Positions 25,104 through 33,268 of a DNA stretch of 64,000 nucleotides are shown here, piece by piece. This stretch comes from Phycisphaeraceae bacterium. Its GTDB lineage: Bacteria; Planctomycetota; Phycisphaerae; Phycisphaerales; SM1A02. Every line of letters begins with the position of its first letter. Within the stretch, counting starts at the first letter, position 1. The translations under genes were made by a program, and so were the position numbers. The notes beneath the pieces are model-generated. The model was not told the origin of the DNA and ran no database searches. It saw nothing but the letters and a program-made list of their open reading frames with translations. Where the stretch lies: NCBI GenBank assembly GCA_015709595.1, contig CP054178.1:62001-126000 (forward strand), given 5' to 3'.

Positions 25104-25248
25104 GCCGGGCTTCCCGTGGATTGGCTCACGCGCCGATCAAGCCATCGAAGAACGCTGTCCGATAGGATAGCGGCTGGAACCGGCGCCAAGGCGTCCACGT
25201 CCGCACACCACCCGCTCGTCTCCCCGCTCCCGCCTTCCGGAATCCGTC

Positions 25249-26760
25249 ATGCTCCGATCGCGCCGCCTCGCCCTGCTCGCCTCCCTGCTGATGCTCGCCC
25301 TGGTCCTGCCCGCGTGGGCGGACCTGCAGGACGAGGTCGCCCGCGCCATCAACCAGTCCGGGCTTCGCGGCGCCACCATCGCCATCTCCATCCGCGACCC
25401 CGACACCGATCGCACGCTGGTCCGCGTCAACGACCGCCAGCCCATGATCCCCGCCAGCAACATGAAACTGCTCACCACCGGCGCCGCCCTGCACGTGCTG
25501 GGGCCGGACTTCGCCTTCGAAACCCGCATCGTGCTCCAGGGCGATCGCCTCATCGTCATCGGCGACGGCGACCCCGGACTCGGCGACCCCGAGCTCCTGC
25601 CCATGGTCGCCGCCGGCGACAAGCAGGGCGTCACCATCGAGGAGTTCCTCCAGCTCCTCGTCGCACCCATCGCCGAGCGCATCACCGGACCCATCAGCGA
25701 GTTGATCGTCGATGACCGCGTCTTCGACCGCGCCTTCTTCCACCCCGGCTGGCCCAGGGACCAGCTCCAGTTCCGCTACTGCGCCCAGGTGGCGGGGCTG
25801 AACTTCCACCTCAACATCCTCCACTTCTTCCCCGTGCCGCAGCGCGACCAGAAGCCCGACGTCTCCCGCTTCGAGCCGCACGCACCCTGGCTCGACCTCA
25901 CCAGCAACCGCGCCACCTCCAACCCCGACCCCAAGATCGGCAACACCTTCGGCGTCGCACGACCCATCGACGCCAACCGCTTCACCTTCCTTGGCAATGT
26001 CAAGGAGCCGGCCCGCGAGCCCGTCCGCGTCACCCTGCACGACGCCCCGGACTTCTTCGCACGGCTGCTGGCCGACCGCCTGAACAAACGCGGCGTCCGC
26101 GTCGCCGCCGCCCGCGCCGCCAGCGACGCCGACGCCTTCGACCCCGACCGCCAGACCATCGTCGCACCCCTCGTCCGCACACCCATCGGCACCGCCATCA
26201 CCCGCTGCAACCGCGAAAGCTACAACCTCTACGCCGAGTGCCTGCTCAAGCGGGCGGGTCACGCCGTCACCAACGGCAATCAACCCGGCTCGTGGGCCAA
26301 CGGCGCCGCCGCCGTCCGCCTGGCCGCCCAGCAGCGACTGACCGACCCCACCCTCCTTGATGACCTCATCGTCTCCGACGGCTCCGGCCTCAGCCGCGAC
26401 AACCGCGTCTCCGCCGCCCTGCTCACCGCCTGGCTCGGCTCCTTCCACCGCGACCCCCAGCGCGGCGGCCCGTTCATCGACTCGCTCGCCGTCGGCGGCG
26501 TCAGCGGCACGCTCGAAAACCGCTTCAAGGACGCCCAGTTCAGCGGATTCACCATCCACGCCAAGAGCGGATTCATCAACGAGGTCAGCTGCCTCTCCGG
26601 CTACGTCACCGCCGCCGACGGACGCCGCCTCTGCTTCAGCGTCCTCGTCAACGACATCCGCGCCGGCGGCGTCGCCGCCGCCCGCACCCTCCAGGAAGCC
26701 GTGGTCGCCGCCATCGCCCGCGAACTCGCCGCCGCCGCCAAGGTCGAGATCGGCGGCTAA
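25249..26760 (+). CDS. dacB: D-alanyl-D-alanine carboxypeptidase/endopeptidase, PBP4 (DacB) type
   Basis: This is a periplasmic low-molecular-weight penicillin-binding protein of peptidase family S13. A signal peptide of about 24 residues ends near PAWA. The active-site motifs are SxxK in IPASNMKLLTT (about residue 70), SxN as ESYNLYAE (about 325), and a KSG box in IHAKSGFINEV (about 440). A large insertion between the first two motifs is characteristic of class C/PBP4. Length (503) is normal. It trims or cleaves peptidoglycan cross-links. It stands divergent from the sigma-cytochrome operon with 145 bp between them. Confidence 0.93.
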   Translation: MLRSRRLALLASLLMLALVLPAWADLQDEVARAINQSGLRGATIAISIRDPDTDRTLVRVNDRQPMIPASNMKLLTTGAALHVLGPDFAFETRIVLQGDRLIVIGDGDPGLGDPELLPMVAAGDKQGVTIEEFLQLLVAPIAERITGPISELIVDDRVFDRAFFHPGWPRDQLQFRYCAQVAGLNFHLNILHFFPVPQRDQKPDVSRFEPHAPWLDLTSNRATSNPDPKIGNTFGVARPIDANRFTFLGNVKEPAREPVRVTLHDAPDFFARLLADRLNKRGVRVAAARAASDADAFDPDRQTIVAPLVRTPIGTAITRCNRESYNLYAECLLKRAGHAVTNGNQPGSWANGAAAVRLAAQQRLTDPTLLDDLIVSDGSGLSRDNRVSAALLTAWLGSFHRDPQRGGPFIDSLAVGGVSGTLENRFKDAQFSGFTIHAKSGFINEVSCLSGYVTAADGRRLCFSVLVNDIRAGGVAAARTLQEAVVAAIARELAAAAKVEIGG

Positions 26761-26817
26761 CCCCCCACACCCTCACGCCCCCCCACCCCACCCCCCACAC
26801 ACCTCACGCCGCCACAC

Positions 26818-27747
26818 TCACGCCGCCATCGTCCACACCCGCCCGCACCCATCCTCCACGAACGACGGCGGCTCGAACGGCGCCACCGGCACGTACTTCA
26901 TCACGCCTCCGATGATGATGCACACGTGCTTCGACCCGCCATGCAGAAACGCCCGCTGCTGCTCGCGCAGCGACGGCTTCGCCATCCGCCTCCGCGACTC
27001 GCGCACACCGTCCCGTGTGCCACGGCTCTGTGAGCCGTGCGATCCCGAACCAGTCGCGCCGCCATCCGCGCACGCACCCTTGCACACCCCGTCCCCCGCC
27101 CGCGCCTCGCCCGGCAGCACCACCTGCCGATACCCCTGCCCCGGCGCCACCGGCGTCACCTCGCGCCGCGCGCGCATCAGCCCGCCGCTCGTCGCCCGCG
27201 GAAACCGCAGCGGCTCCCGCGCGCCCAGCGGCGTGCGCCCCACCCAGAAGATGTGCACTCTCCCCCGGCGGCGCGACCCCTTCCTGGCCGCGATCGGCTC
27301 GAACCCGCACGCGCTCCAGAACTCGTTGGCCTCGATGTCCTGCGCGCACCACAGACCGATCAAACGCACCGGGTGGGGGGGCCGCACCGAGTGGGGGGGC
27401 GGGTCCAGGTGATCCACGAAGTGCTGCACCAGCGCGGTGCCCAGCAGCCGCCGTCGCGCATCGTAACTCACCGCCGCCTGGTAGATGATGCCGAATGATG
27501 GATCGCGCTGATACCCGCCCTGTCCCAGCAGGTACGCCGCCGGCTCATCGTTCTCCAGCGCGATCGACACCTGCCCCCGCGCGATCTTGCCCTCGATCGC
27601 CTGCCGCGGCAGAAACCCCACCTGCGCGCGGAAGGTCTTCTGCAGCGAATCCACGAACGCAAAGTCCGTCGGCGTCGCCAGCCGGATCGTCACGTGACGA
27701 TGCACCGCCTCGCCCGCCGCCGCCAGTTGTTGAGACGTTGTAATCAT
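26818..27747 (-). CDS. GNAT-like acetyltransferase with repeat-derived insert
   Basis: Residues about 20-165 look like a GNAT fold: VTIRLATPTDFAFVDSLQKTF at the start, AAYLLGQGGY, then YDARRRLLGTALVQHFVDHL as a degenerate acetyl-CoA loop, and ANEFWSACGFEPI as the final motif. A later segment contains GSHGSQSRGTRDG, encoded by a mini-palindrome (27021-27039), and closes with HVCIIIGGVMKYVPVAPFEPPSF. The substrate is unknown. ATG 27747 is preferred over 27765 because the upstream codons come from the phrase repeat that begins at 27748. The insert may extend or disturb the C-terminal part. Confidence 0.65.
   Translation of the reverse strand: MITTSQQLAAAGEAVHRHVTIRLATPTDFAFVDSLQKTFRAQVGFLPRQAIEGKIARGQVSIALENDEPAAYLLGQGGYQRDPSFGIIYQAAVSYDARRRLLGTALVQHFVDHLDPPPHSVRPPHPVRLIGLWCAQDIEANEFWSACGFEPIAARKGSRRRGRVHIFWVGRTPLGAREPLRFPRATSGGLMRARREVTPVAPGQGYRQVVLPGEARAGDGVCKGACADGGATGSGSHGSQSRGTRDGVRESRRRMAKPSLREQQRAFLHGGSKHVCIIIGGVMKYVPVAPFEPPSFVEDGCGRVWTMAA
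27021..27039. repeat. Mini-palindrome CACGGCTC-N3-GAGCCGTG inside the GNAT gene
   Basis: Perfect 8-bp arms around TGT, inside GTGCCACGGCTCTGTGAGCC. It is in frame and translated on the minus strand as HGSQSRGT. The build equals that of CACGGGCG-N3-CGCCCGTG in mnmA. Confidence 0.85.
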
Positions 27748-28004
27748 GGGGGAAAGGTTCAACACGGAGGGCCACGGAGAGCCACGGAGAGGGAAGGAAA
27801 CAAGAACTCAGCGATCAGTCATCAGCCATCAGCCGTCGCCAACCCCGACACCCCCTCTCCACTTGGGAGAGGGCTGGGGTGAGGGTCCGGATTCGGTTGA
27901 CAACGGTGTCCCCTCCATCCGTGTCAATCCGTGTTCATCCCTGGTTCCTGATTCTGTCCTTCCGGCCTCCGTGTCCTCCGCGCCCTCCGTGTTGAACCAC
28001 CTTC
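27748..28004. repeat. Gene-free stretch made of recurring phrase-like repeats
   Basis: It contains AACACGGAGGGCCACGGAGA with its echo GCCACGGAGAGG, ATCAGCCATCAGCC, the CCCTCTCC/GGGAGAGGG inverted repeat (27853-27873), CATCCGTGTCAATCCGTG and TCCGTGTCCTCCGC. Similar phrases recur at 13570-13660, 28672-28870, 33560-33720 and 38215-38280. No gene is seen. Confidence 0.75.
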
Positions 28005-28331
28005 TTACATCACCGGGAAGTCCGTGAACGCCGCGCTGGCCACGCCCGAGCCGACCGCCGTCACATCAAAGGGCGGCGGGTTGTAACTCACCAGCGTGAA
28101 CGCGCCGAAGCCCGCCAGCGTGATCCGCACCACGCCCGCATCCGGCGGCCCCAGCGCCTCCGCGCTGCTCGCCGCCGTGGGGAACGTCGCCGGCCCCGTC
28201 TTCGCCGACCAGTTGCCCGCATCCAGCGGACCGGGAACCACCGGCGCATTGAACGTGACATCAATGGTGGTCGGCGAGGCCTGCAACGCCGTCACGGGAA
28301 ACAAGAACTCAGGGAAAGACCGGAATGGCAT
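28005..28331 (-). CDS. Small beta-sandwich (Ig-like) protein, function unknown
   Basis: The 108-residue product is rich in beta-forming residues. The core ASPTTIDVTFNAPVVPG resembles bacterial Ig-like (SbsA/Big-type) modules of surface proteins. It has no signal peptide. It starts inside the last codons of the gene at 28309 (23-bp overlap) in another frame, so the two are translationally coupled. Its neighbour carries a similar strand (SATEIELTFDAVVQG). Role unknown; capsid-like or surface-layer roles are speculation. Confidence 0.6.
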   Translation of the reverse strand: MPFRSFPEFLFPVTALQASPTTIDVTFNAPVVPGPLDAGNWSAKTGPATFPTAASSAEALGPPDAGVVRITLAGFGAFTLVSYNPPPFDVTAVGSGVASAAFTDFPVM

Positions 28332-28668
28332 ACACACCGGCGGGGACAAAGCCCCCCGCCACGGTGCGAATGCCAGGATCGCCCTCCGCCACGAGCAGGT
28401 TCGTCCCCTGCACCACGGCGTCAAAGGTCAGTTCGATCTCGGTGGCGCTGAGCTCCACCGCGCTCTCCACCGCCGCGTCGCCGCCCGCCCCCGCCTTGAA
28501 CAGCGGCAGCTTGTTCTTCTGCACGCGCGTGGCGAAGGTGAGGCGGATCGTGTCCGCCGCGGTGGATTCGATGTCAGTGATGACCGCCGGGGCGGCCGTG
28601 CGAGGCAGGGACGGATCGTACGCATTGCGATTCCGCGCCCGCGTGTTCTTGACAGTGCGAAGTGCCAT
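28309..28668 (-). CDS. Small beta-rich protein, function unknown
   Basis: The 119-residue product starts with a basic stretch (MALRTVKNTRARNRNAY). Strands such as ADTIRLTFATRVQKN and SATEIELTFDAVVQGTN follow. ATG 28668 has AAGGAA 8 bases upstream. The frame runs back to 28758, but that part is phrase-repeat DNA. It forms a three-gene set with 28873-29640 upstream and 28005-28331 downstream, all on the minus strand. I do not recognise the family. Confidence 0.65.
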   Translation of the reverse strand: MALRTVKNTRARNRNAYDPSLPRTAAPAVITDIESTAADTIRLTFATRVQKNKLPLFKAGAGGDAAVESAVELSATEIELTFDAVVQGTNLLVAEGDPGIRTVAGGFVPAGVYAIPVFP

Positions 28669-28872
28669 TGGTTGATATTCCTTGAGAAGTGGTGAGTGTT
28701 GAGAGAAGAACAGGAGAGCAGGAGGCAGGAGAACAGGAGGAGAGAAGCCATCAGCCATCAGCCATCAGCCGTCAGCAAGAAACCTCTGACTTCTGACCTC
28801 TGCCTTCTGACCTGTCCATTCTCCGTGTCCTCTGCGCCTCTGTGGTGAATGCCTCTGTGGTGAAAGCCCCTC
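28669..28872. repeat. Gene-free stretch of phrase-like repeats
   Basis: It contains CCATCAGCCATCAGCCATC, TCTGACTTCTGACCTC, TCCGTGTCCTCTGCGCC and two copies of GCCTCTGTGGTGAA, plus an AG-rich AACAGGAG repeat. The same phrases occur at 27748-28004 and 33560-33720. Confidence 0.75.
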
Positions 28873-29640
28873 TTACGCCGCCTTCTTCAGTTGCAGCGGC
28901 TGACCCGGCTCCAGCCCGCCATCGGGAATCGCCAGTTGCTCCACCGCGCCGCCGAAGGCGATGGTCATGGCCGTCGGAAGACCCCACGGACCGAACAGTC
29001 CGGTCCGCGTGACCCACCGCCCGAAGTACGTGGCCGTCTTGCCCACATCCGCCGGTGCGCTCGTCGCCAGCACCGGCTGCTTGGTGAACAGACCCACCAG
29101 GTCCGACCCCGTCGGGTCCGGGTTCACGCTCACCGCGATGTGCCGGTTGATCTGAATCTGAATCGCCCCCGCGGGCTTGCGGCGGCTGGCGGGCGTGTTC
29201 TCATCCGCATACCGAATCACGTGCTCGCCTGAAAACGCCCCCTGAATCGTCAGCAGCGGCGAACTGACCGGCGTGGGAATCGGCGTGCGCGTCGAGTCGT
29301 TGATGTGAATGCCCAGGGCCGACTTGTCCTGGTTGGTCACGCCGGCGTTGGACTTGATGATCATCGCATACACCCGGCACGTGCCCACGGCCGACGCCTT
29401 GATGGCGTCCTTCTGCTGCACCAGCGCGGGCGTGCGCGTCTCGGCCGACTGCACCGGCACGTACGCGCCCTCGTACGCCGTGTTCTGATTGCTGATGACA
29501 TCCGCGTCCGCGCTGGTCAGGCCGTAGCGGCCCGGGTCGGCCGCGATCAGCGTGGTGAAGTTGTTGAGCCAGTCGCGGAAGCCGCCATCGGTGCGGGGAA
29601 TGTACCCCTCGGTCTGTTGATACGCCTTGTTCACGATCAT
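28873..29640 (-). CDS. Protein of a planctomycete-typical family, function unknown (larger paralogue)
   Basis: The 255-residue product starts MIVNKAYQQTEGYIPRTDGGFRD. The next 90 residues are helical with the pattern F..WL.NF...I...P..YGLT...A. followed by ETRTPALVQQKD. A beta-rich C-terminal half (about 130-250) follows, with GKTATYFGRWVTRTGLFGPWG, recalling a fibronectin-III-like module. I recall this two-part layout as a multi-copy family in planctomycetes with no assigned function. A shorter paralogue holding only the helical half lies at 32939-33268. ATG 29640 has GGAG 5 bases upstream. It may be exported by an unknown route, as no signal peptide is seen. Confidence 0.72.
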   Translation of the reverse strand: MIVNKAYQQTEGYIPRTDGGFRDWLNNFTTLIAADPGRYGLTSADADVISNQNTAYEGAYVPVQSAETRTPALVQQKDAIKASAVGTCRVYAMIIKSNAGVTNQDKSALGIHINDSTRTPIPTPVSSPLLTIQGAFSGEHVIRYADENTPASRRKPAGAIQIQINRHIAVSVNPDPTGSDLVGLFTKQPVLATSAPADVGKTATYFGRWVTRTGLFGPWGLPTAMTIAFGGAVEQLAIPDGGLEPGQPLQLKKAA

Positions 29641-30406
29641 GTCTCCTGACACGTCGTCATCGCCCCGCCTCGGCGGCGGGTTATTCATGGATGACGATCC
29701 GTTGTCCCCCGCGTACCCCGCCCCCGGACAGTCCGGCAGCGACCCGCGAAGTTACTCTGCCGATCGGCCCATGACCGGATGGTCTTCAGCATTTCATCAC
29801 AAAACAATTCTATTTTGTCAACCGGCTCAGCAGCACGCCGATGGAAGCACCATGCACCGCGCCGCACCACCAACCCGCGATCAGCCGCGTGCGCGATCCC
29901 CGATCACACCCGACCGGCGGTCCGCCGCCCCGCGGCGGCGACGGACCGGCGACCCCGCCCGGCCCCTCGCCGCCGCGGCAAACCGCGTTTTCGCCCGCGC
30001 CAACGCATTGTGCCTGATGTTTTGGGTTGAAGGATGCCGCGTGCTTCCGACACGATGGACCATCCATCTGATCTGTTCCGCCCGCCATCGGAGCCGCCGC
30101 CAACCGCATCGGATCAGATGCCGATCGGAACAGACCCGACGCCGCCGGGAACAGACCGGATGGCGCGGGGAGCCGACCACGTCCGCGTGAAACAAGGTCT
30201 GTTGGAAGAGGAAGATTGCGGGAAGGGCGCAGGAAACGGACTGATGGCGCGACTCGTTTGGGCCGGTGAGCAGGCGCCCCAGTGGTGTGGGACTCGGGCT
30301 GCGGCTGCGTCGTCGTCGGGTGTGCGGCGCCGGCCACGAGCAAACGATCGGTTCAGTGTCGTACGGGTTCAGCGCGACATTCACGCCGGCGTTCGGCGCA
30401 CCCGGT
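29641..30406. other. 0.77-kb stretch without a convincing gene; AT-rich inverted repeat at 29799-29821
   Basis: No frame here shows a domain or a believable start. It contains GGAACAGACC in two near copies (30120-30165). It also has an unusually AT-rich patch: ACAAAA (29799-29804) and TTTTGT (29813-29818) form an inverted repeat that overlaps a minus-strand TTGACA (29821-29816). This could be an operator/-35 for the gene at 28873-29640, though no good -10 follows. Confidence 0.4.
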
Positions 30407-31588
30407 CTATCGGTTCCCCTTGGCCTGGTTATGCGTCTTGCAGAGCATTTCGCAGTTCTCGGCAGAGCTGTCGCCGCCCTTGCTCCACGCGGCGACGTGG
30501 TCGGCGTCCATCTCGTCCAGCTTGTAGATGCGGGCCTTGTTGGCGTTATCACCCACCGCGCACAGCGGGCAGTTGGATTGATTCTTCCCCCGCGCCGCCT
30601 GCGTCTGCTTGGTGTACGCGACTTTCTTGGTCCGCTCGTCGAACACGCGGACGGCCAGCAGCTTCTTCTCCTTCTCCCTGCCAAGCACGTACTCGAAGAT
30701 GCCTTTGCGGTTGGTCACGTACTCGTCCGCCATCAGCTTCTCCACGGCTGCCTTCACCTCGGCCGGGTTGTAGCTCTGGTCGTGATAGGTTTCGTAAAGC
30801 CGGCCCCATTCCAGCCCTTTCATCTCCGGGTAGACGTCCTCAAACACCGTCGAAACCCAATCGATCACCGCGTTAAAGTAGTTCTTCAGCTCGTTGATGT
30901 TTGTCTTGTACCGATGAGCGCTCATGTACGCGCCGACATCGCCCTTGCTGACCCAGTCCAGCGCCGTCGCAAGAAAATCCTGCCGGTTGGCGCTGCCCCG
31001 GATGTACGCGCTCCACTTCTGGATGTTCGCGTTCTGGCTGTTGCTGAACTCTTCCTTGGCCTTGGTGACGAACGGGCCGGAGTAGATCGCGTTCAATAGC
31101 TCCTGCTCATTCAGCGGCACGCCGGCGATGTTGATCGTCTCGAACCACTGCTTGATCTCCGTCTCCGTCCCCTCGCACTCGTAAATCAAGAGCGGCGATT
31201 CGTTGATCTTCTTCTGCTGGTCCTTCGGCAGGCTGCTGAACATCTTCGGGTTGCCGTTCTCGATGATCGCGAACTTGTCGGTGACGAACCGCCCGATGCT
31301 GGTGATGCGCTGCTGCCCGTCGAGCACTTCGAACTTCCCCCCGCTTCCGGGGTCCGCCGCCACCTTGTTGAAGTAGATCAGCCCGAGCGGATACCCCTTG
31401 AGCAGCGACTGAACGACCGCCTGCTCGCGCTTCCCGCCGCCCTCGGCGTAGATGTAGTTCCGCTGATACTCCGGCTGAATCGTGAGCTTCCCGCCCAGCC
31501 CGAACAGGCCCTTGCCCTCAAGCTGGTTGTAAACAAACCCGTCGCAGATGTCGGCGACGGTGAGGTCGGTGCGGAGCGTGGTTTTCAT
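30407..31588 (-). CDS. DUF262 (GmrSD-like) protein with C-terminal HNH nuclease
   Basis: The 393-residue protein begins with a DUF262 domain: [18 protein letters not shown] and the diagnostic [12 protein letters not shown] (about residues 40-100), the ParB-like NTPase core also present in GmrS of type IV systems. The last 60 residues are an HNH nuclease: CPLC, then [15 protein letters not shown], then [15 protein letters not shown], with paired zinc cysteines and the H-N-H residues intact. It starts directly after the stop of an EcoRI-type methyltransferase (TAGATG), so the two are co-translated. This suggests a restriction-type system of NTP-dependent nuclease plus modification enzyme (inference). 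Confidence 0.9.
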   Translation of the reverse strand: MKTTLRTDLTVADICDGFVYNQLEGKGLFGLGGKLTIQPEYQRNYIYAEGGGKREQAVVQSLLKGYPLGLIYFNKVAADPGSGGKFEVLDGQQRITSIGRFVTDKFAIIENGNPKMFSSLPKDQQKKINESPLLIYECEGTETEIKQWFETINIAGVPLNEQELLNAIYSGPFVTKAKEEFSNSQNANIQKWSAYIRGSANRQDFLATALDWVSKGDVGAYMSAHRYKTNINELKNYFNAVIDWVSTVFEDVYPEMKGLEWGRLYETYHDQSYNPAEVKAAVEKLMADEYVTNRKGIFEYVLGREKEKKLLAVRVFDERTKKVAYTKQTQAARGKNQSNCPLCAVGDNANKARIYKLDEMDADHVAAWSKGGDSSAENCEMLCKTHNQAKGNR

Positions 31589-32851
31589 CTACTTCTTCCC
31601 CTTCTTCGCGGGCTTGCGGTGGCGGATGAGGAGACGCGCGTAGGTTGATACAAGCTCATTTTCGACTCGGATTGCCCCGCGCCGGTTCAAGTCGCCAAAC
31701 TTCGGCGAGTCTTCCTGCGAATACTCCTTAGTCTTCAGACCTGAATTGTTGTCGCGGTCCGTGATCCCAAGAATCTCGAACTGTTCCGGGTTGTACCGGT
31801 CGAGGAAACTTATCGGGACACCCATAGCGCCTGCATGGTCGCTGGGTATCGCGTCGGTATATGGCACCTCGATCGCGTCGTAGTTGTCGTAACGGTCGTA
31901 ACGCTTCTTGCCCTTGATTTCCTTGTGCTTGCTGAACTTGAGATTGTCCGCCGTGCTCATGCACTGCAACTCTTCGTGGCGTCGCCCGTGGTCGAGGTTC
32001 GTGAACCAGCCTACGTTTCGGAACTTCACGAGTCCGGTACTCTTGTCATAGACACCGTCTGCGAAGTCGCGCGCAGCGCCCGCAGGAATGCTAAAATACG
32101 CATTCCCGTTGGCGAATCCCGCGCCGACCCACATCTTGTTCCCTTTGATGAGCGGGAAAATCTCCTTGTAGGTGACCGCGTTCTTGCTCCCGATGATCAG
32201 AAACTTCTTCCCATGCTCCACGAGCTGCGCGACGTACTCCCGGAACAGCGAGAACGGCGGGTTGGTGACGACGATGTCGGCTTGTTTGAGGAACTCGACG
32301 CACTCGGGGCTGCGGAAGTCGCCGCCGGGGTATTGGTCGTTGCCCTTGAGGGCGATGCGGTTGGCCTGGTTCTTCCTGAGGAAGAGTTTGACATCTTCGA
32401 TGTCGGCCGCGCCGTCGTTGTTCTCGTCCTTGACGTGGTCGACGATGACGGCGATGGCCTTGGGCTTCTTGCGATGGCCGTTGCCCGCGTTGTATTCGTC
32501 GAAGAGCGTCATCTGCCCCCCCGTCCCGGCGATGGGCGAGCCGTCGTAGCTGGTGCAGATGAGCCGCTTGAGGCCGAGCTTGTTGAAGTTGGCGGCGAAG
32601 TACTTGAAGAAGTTGCTCTCGAAGGGGTCGTCGCAGTTGCAGTAAACGATCTTGTTGCGGAAGGTGTCGGGGTCGTATTCGAGGTAGGCCTCGACTTCCT
32701 TCTGGATGTCGATGTACTGCGTGTAGAACTCGTCCTGCTTGGCGGCCTTGGCGGCGCTGAGGGAGCGGTTGAGGGGCTTGCTTCCGCCGTCCTTGCGACG
32801 GAGTGTCGTTCGAGCGGGCTTGTCGGGTTCAATCCGGCGTTTCCGTGCCAT
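31589..32851 (-). CDS. EcoRI-type adenine-specific DNA methyltransferase
   Basis: The 420-residue protein belongs by sequence pattern to the EcoRI methylase family. KQDEFYTQYIDIQKEVEAYL opens the conserved part, followed by KIVYCNCDDPFESNFFKYFA and the catalytic ADIVVTNPPFSLFREYVAQL (NPPF motif IV, about residue 195). KFLIIGSKNAVTYKEIFPLI and GVPISFLDRYNPEQFEILG then follow. EcoRI-type enzymes methylate adenine in DNA. Here the partner is not an EcoRI-like nuclease but a DUF262-HNH protein that begins directly after the stop. A basic N-terminal tail (about 25 residues) precedes the core. The promoter at 32858-32886 would give a leaderless mRNA. Confidence 0.92.
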   Translation of the reverse strand: MARKRRIEPDKPARTTLRRKDGGSKPLNRSLSAAKAAKQDEFYTQYIDIQKEVEAYLEYDPDTFRNKIVYCNCDDPFESNFFKYFAANFNKLGLKRLICTSYDGSPIAGTGGQMTLFDEYNAGNGHRKKPKAIAVIVDHVKDENNDGAADIEDVKLFLRKNQANRIALKGNDQYPGGDFRSPECVEFLKQADIVVTNPPFSLFREYVAQLVEHGKKFLIIGSKNAVTYKEIFPLIKGNKMWVGAGFANGNAYFSIPAGAARDFADGVYDKSTGLVKFRNVGWFTNLDHGRRHEELQCMSTADNLKFSKHKEIKGKKRYDRYDNYDAIEVPYTDAIPSDHAGAMGVPISFLDRYNPEQFEILGITDRDNNSGLKTKEYSQEDSPKFGDLNRRGAIRVENELVSTYARLLIRHRKPAKKGKK

Positions 32852-32857
32852 GATCGC

Positions 32858-32886
32858 AGCATACCGGGTTGTGTTTGTTCGGGCAA
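32858..32886 (-). promoter_or_regulatory. Sigma-70-type promoter of the methyltransferase/DUF262 operon
   Basis: On the minus strand TTGCCC (32886-32881), a 17-bp spacer and TATGCT (32863-32858) lie 6 bases before the ATG at 32851. The geometry matches that at 10852-10886 and again predicts transcription from the start codon. Confidence 0.6.
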
Positions 32887-32938
32887 GGGTCGGGTACTGG
32901 CGAGTTGATCGCGGGTGGTCCGCTGCTTGCCCGTTCGT

Positions 32939-33268
32939 TCATCGCCCGTGCTTCGCAACCTTGAACCCCAGCCGCATCTTGACGGCTGGTTCGATGCGTG
33001 GATCGGCGGCGATGGTGTTGATGAGTTGGCGCAGGGCCTGCATGGCGGCCTTGCGGGCGGCGTTCTTGGCGGCGATGGCGGGCGTGGTGCGGGTGGCGGC
33101 GCTTCGGGCACGGTGCAGGGCGGCTTCGTAGGTTTCAAGGCGATGCAGCAGGTCGGCGGCCCGGTCGGGCGCGATGTGGTACATGGCTGGCTCGCTCGCC
33201 AGTTCGCGGGCGAAGATGCCCAGCACGCCGTGAAACTTGAGTTCCGCGCGGGGGACGGGAAGCGACAC
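32939..33268 (-). CDS. Short paralogue of the 28873-29640 protein (helical half only)
   Basis: From GTG 33268 the product is 109 residues and aligns by eye with the N-terminal half of the 28873-29640 protein. VPRAELKFHGVLGIF matches IPRTDGGFRDWLNNF, LASEPAMYHI matches IAADPGRYGL, SAATRTTPAIAAKNAAR matches SAETRTPALVQQKDAIK, and both end in a K..LG. motif. The beta-rich second half is absent. The frame stays open to 33496, but that part includes the GGGAGAGGG-type repeat and does not align, so the GTG is preferred although no strong ribosome-binding site is seen. Confidence 0.65.
   Translation of the reverse strand: MSLPVPRAELKFHGVLGIFARELASEPAMYHIAPDRAADLLHRLETYEAALHRARSAATRTTPAIAAKNAARKAAMQALRQLINTIAADPRIEPAVKMRLGFKVAKHGR

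Noticed and set aside
23589-25715. 708-aa plus-strand ORF across the cytochrome and sigma genes
   Set aside because: Arg/His/Pro-rich shadow; the minus-strand frame has clear CxxCH motifs and sigma region 4.
30266-31099. 277-aa plus-strand ORF over the DUF262 gene
   Set aside because: The minus-strand frame holds DGQQR and HNH motifs; the plus frame is Val/Leu/Arg shadow text.
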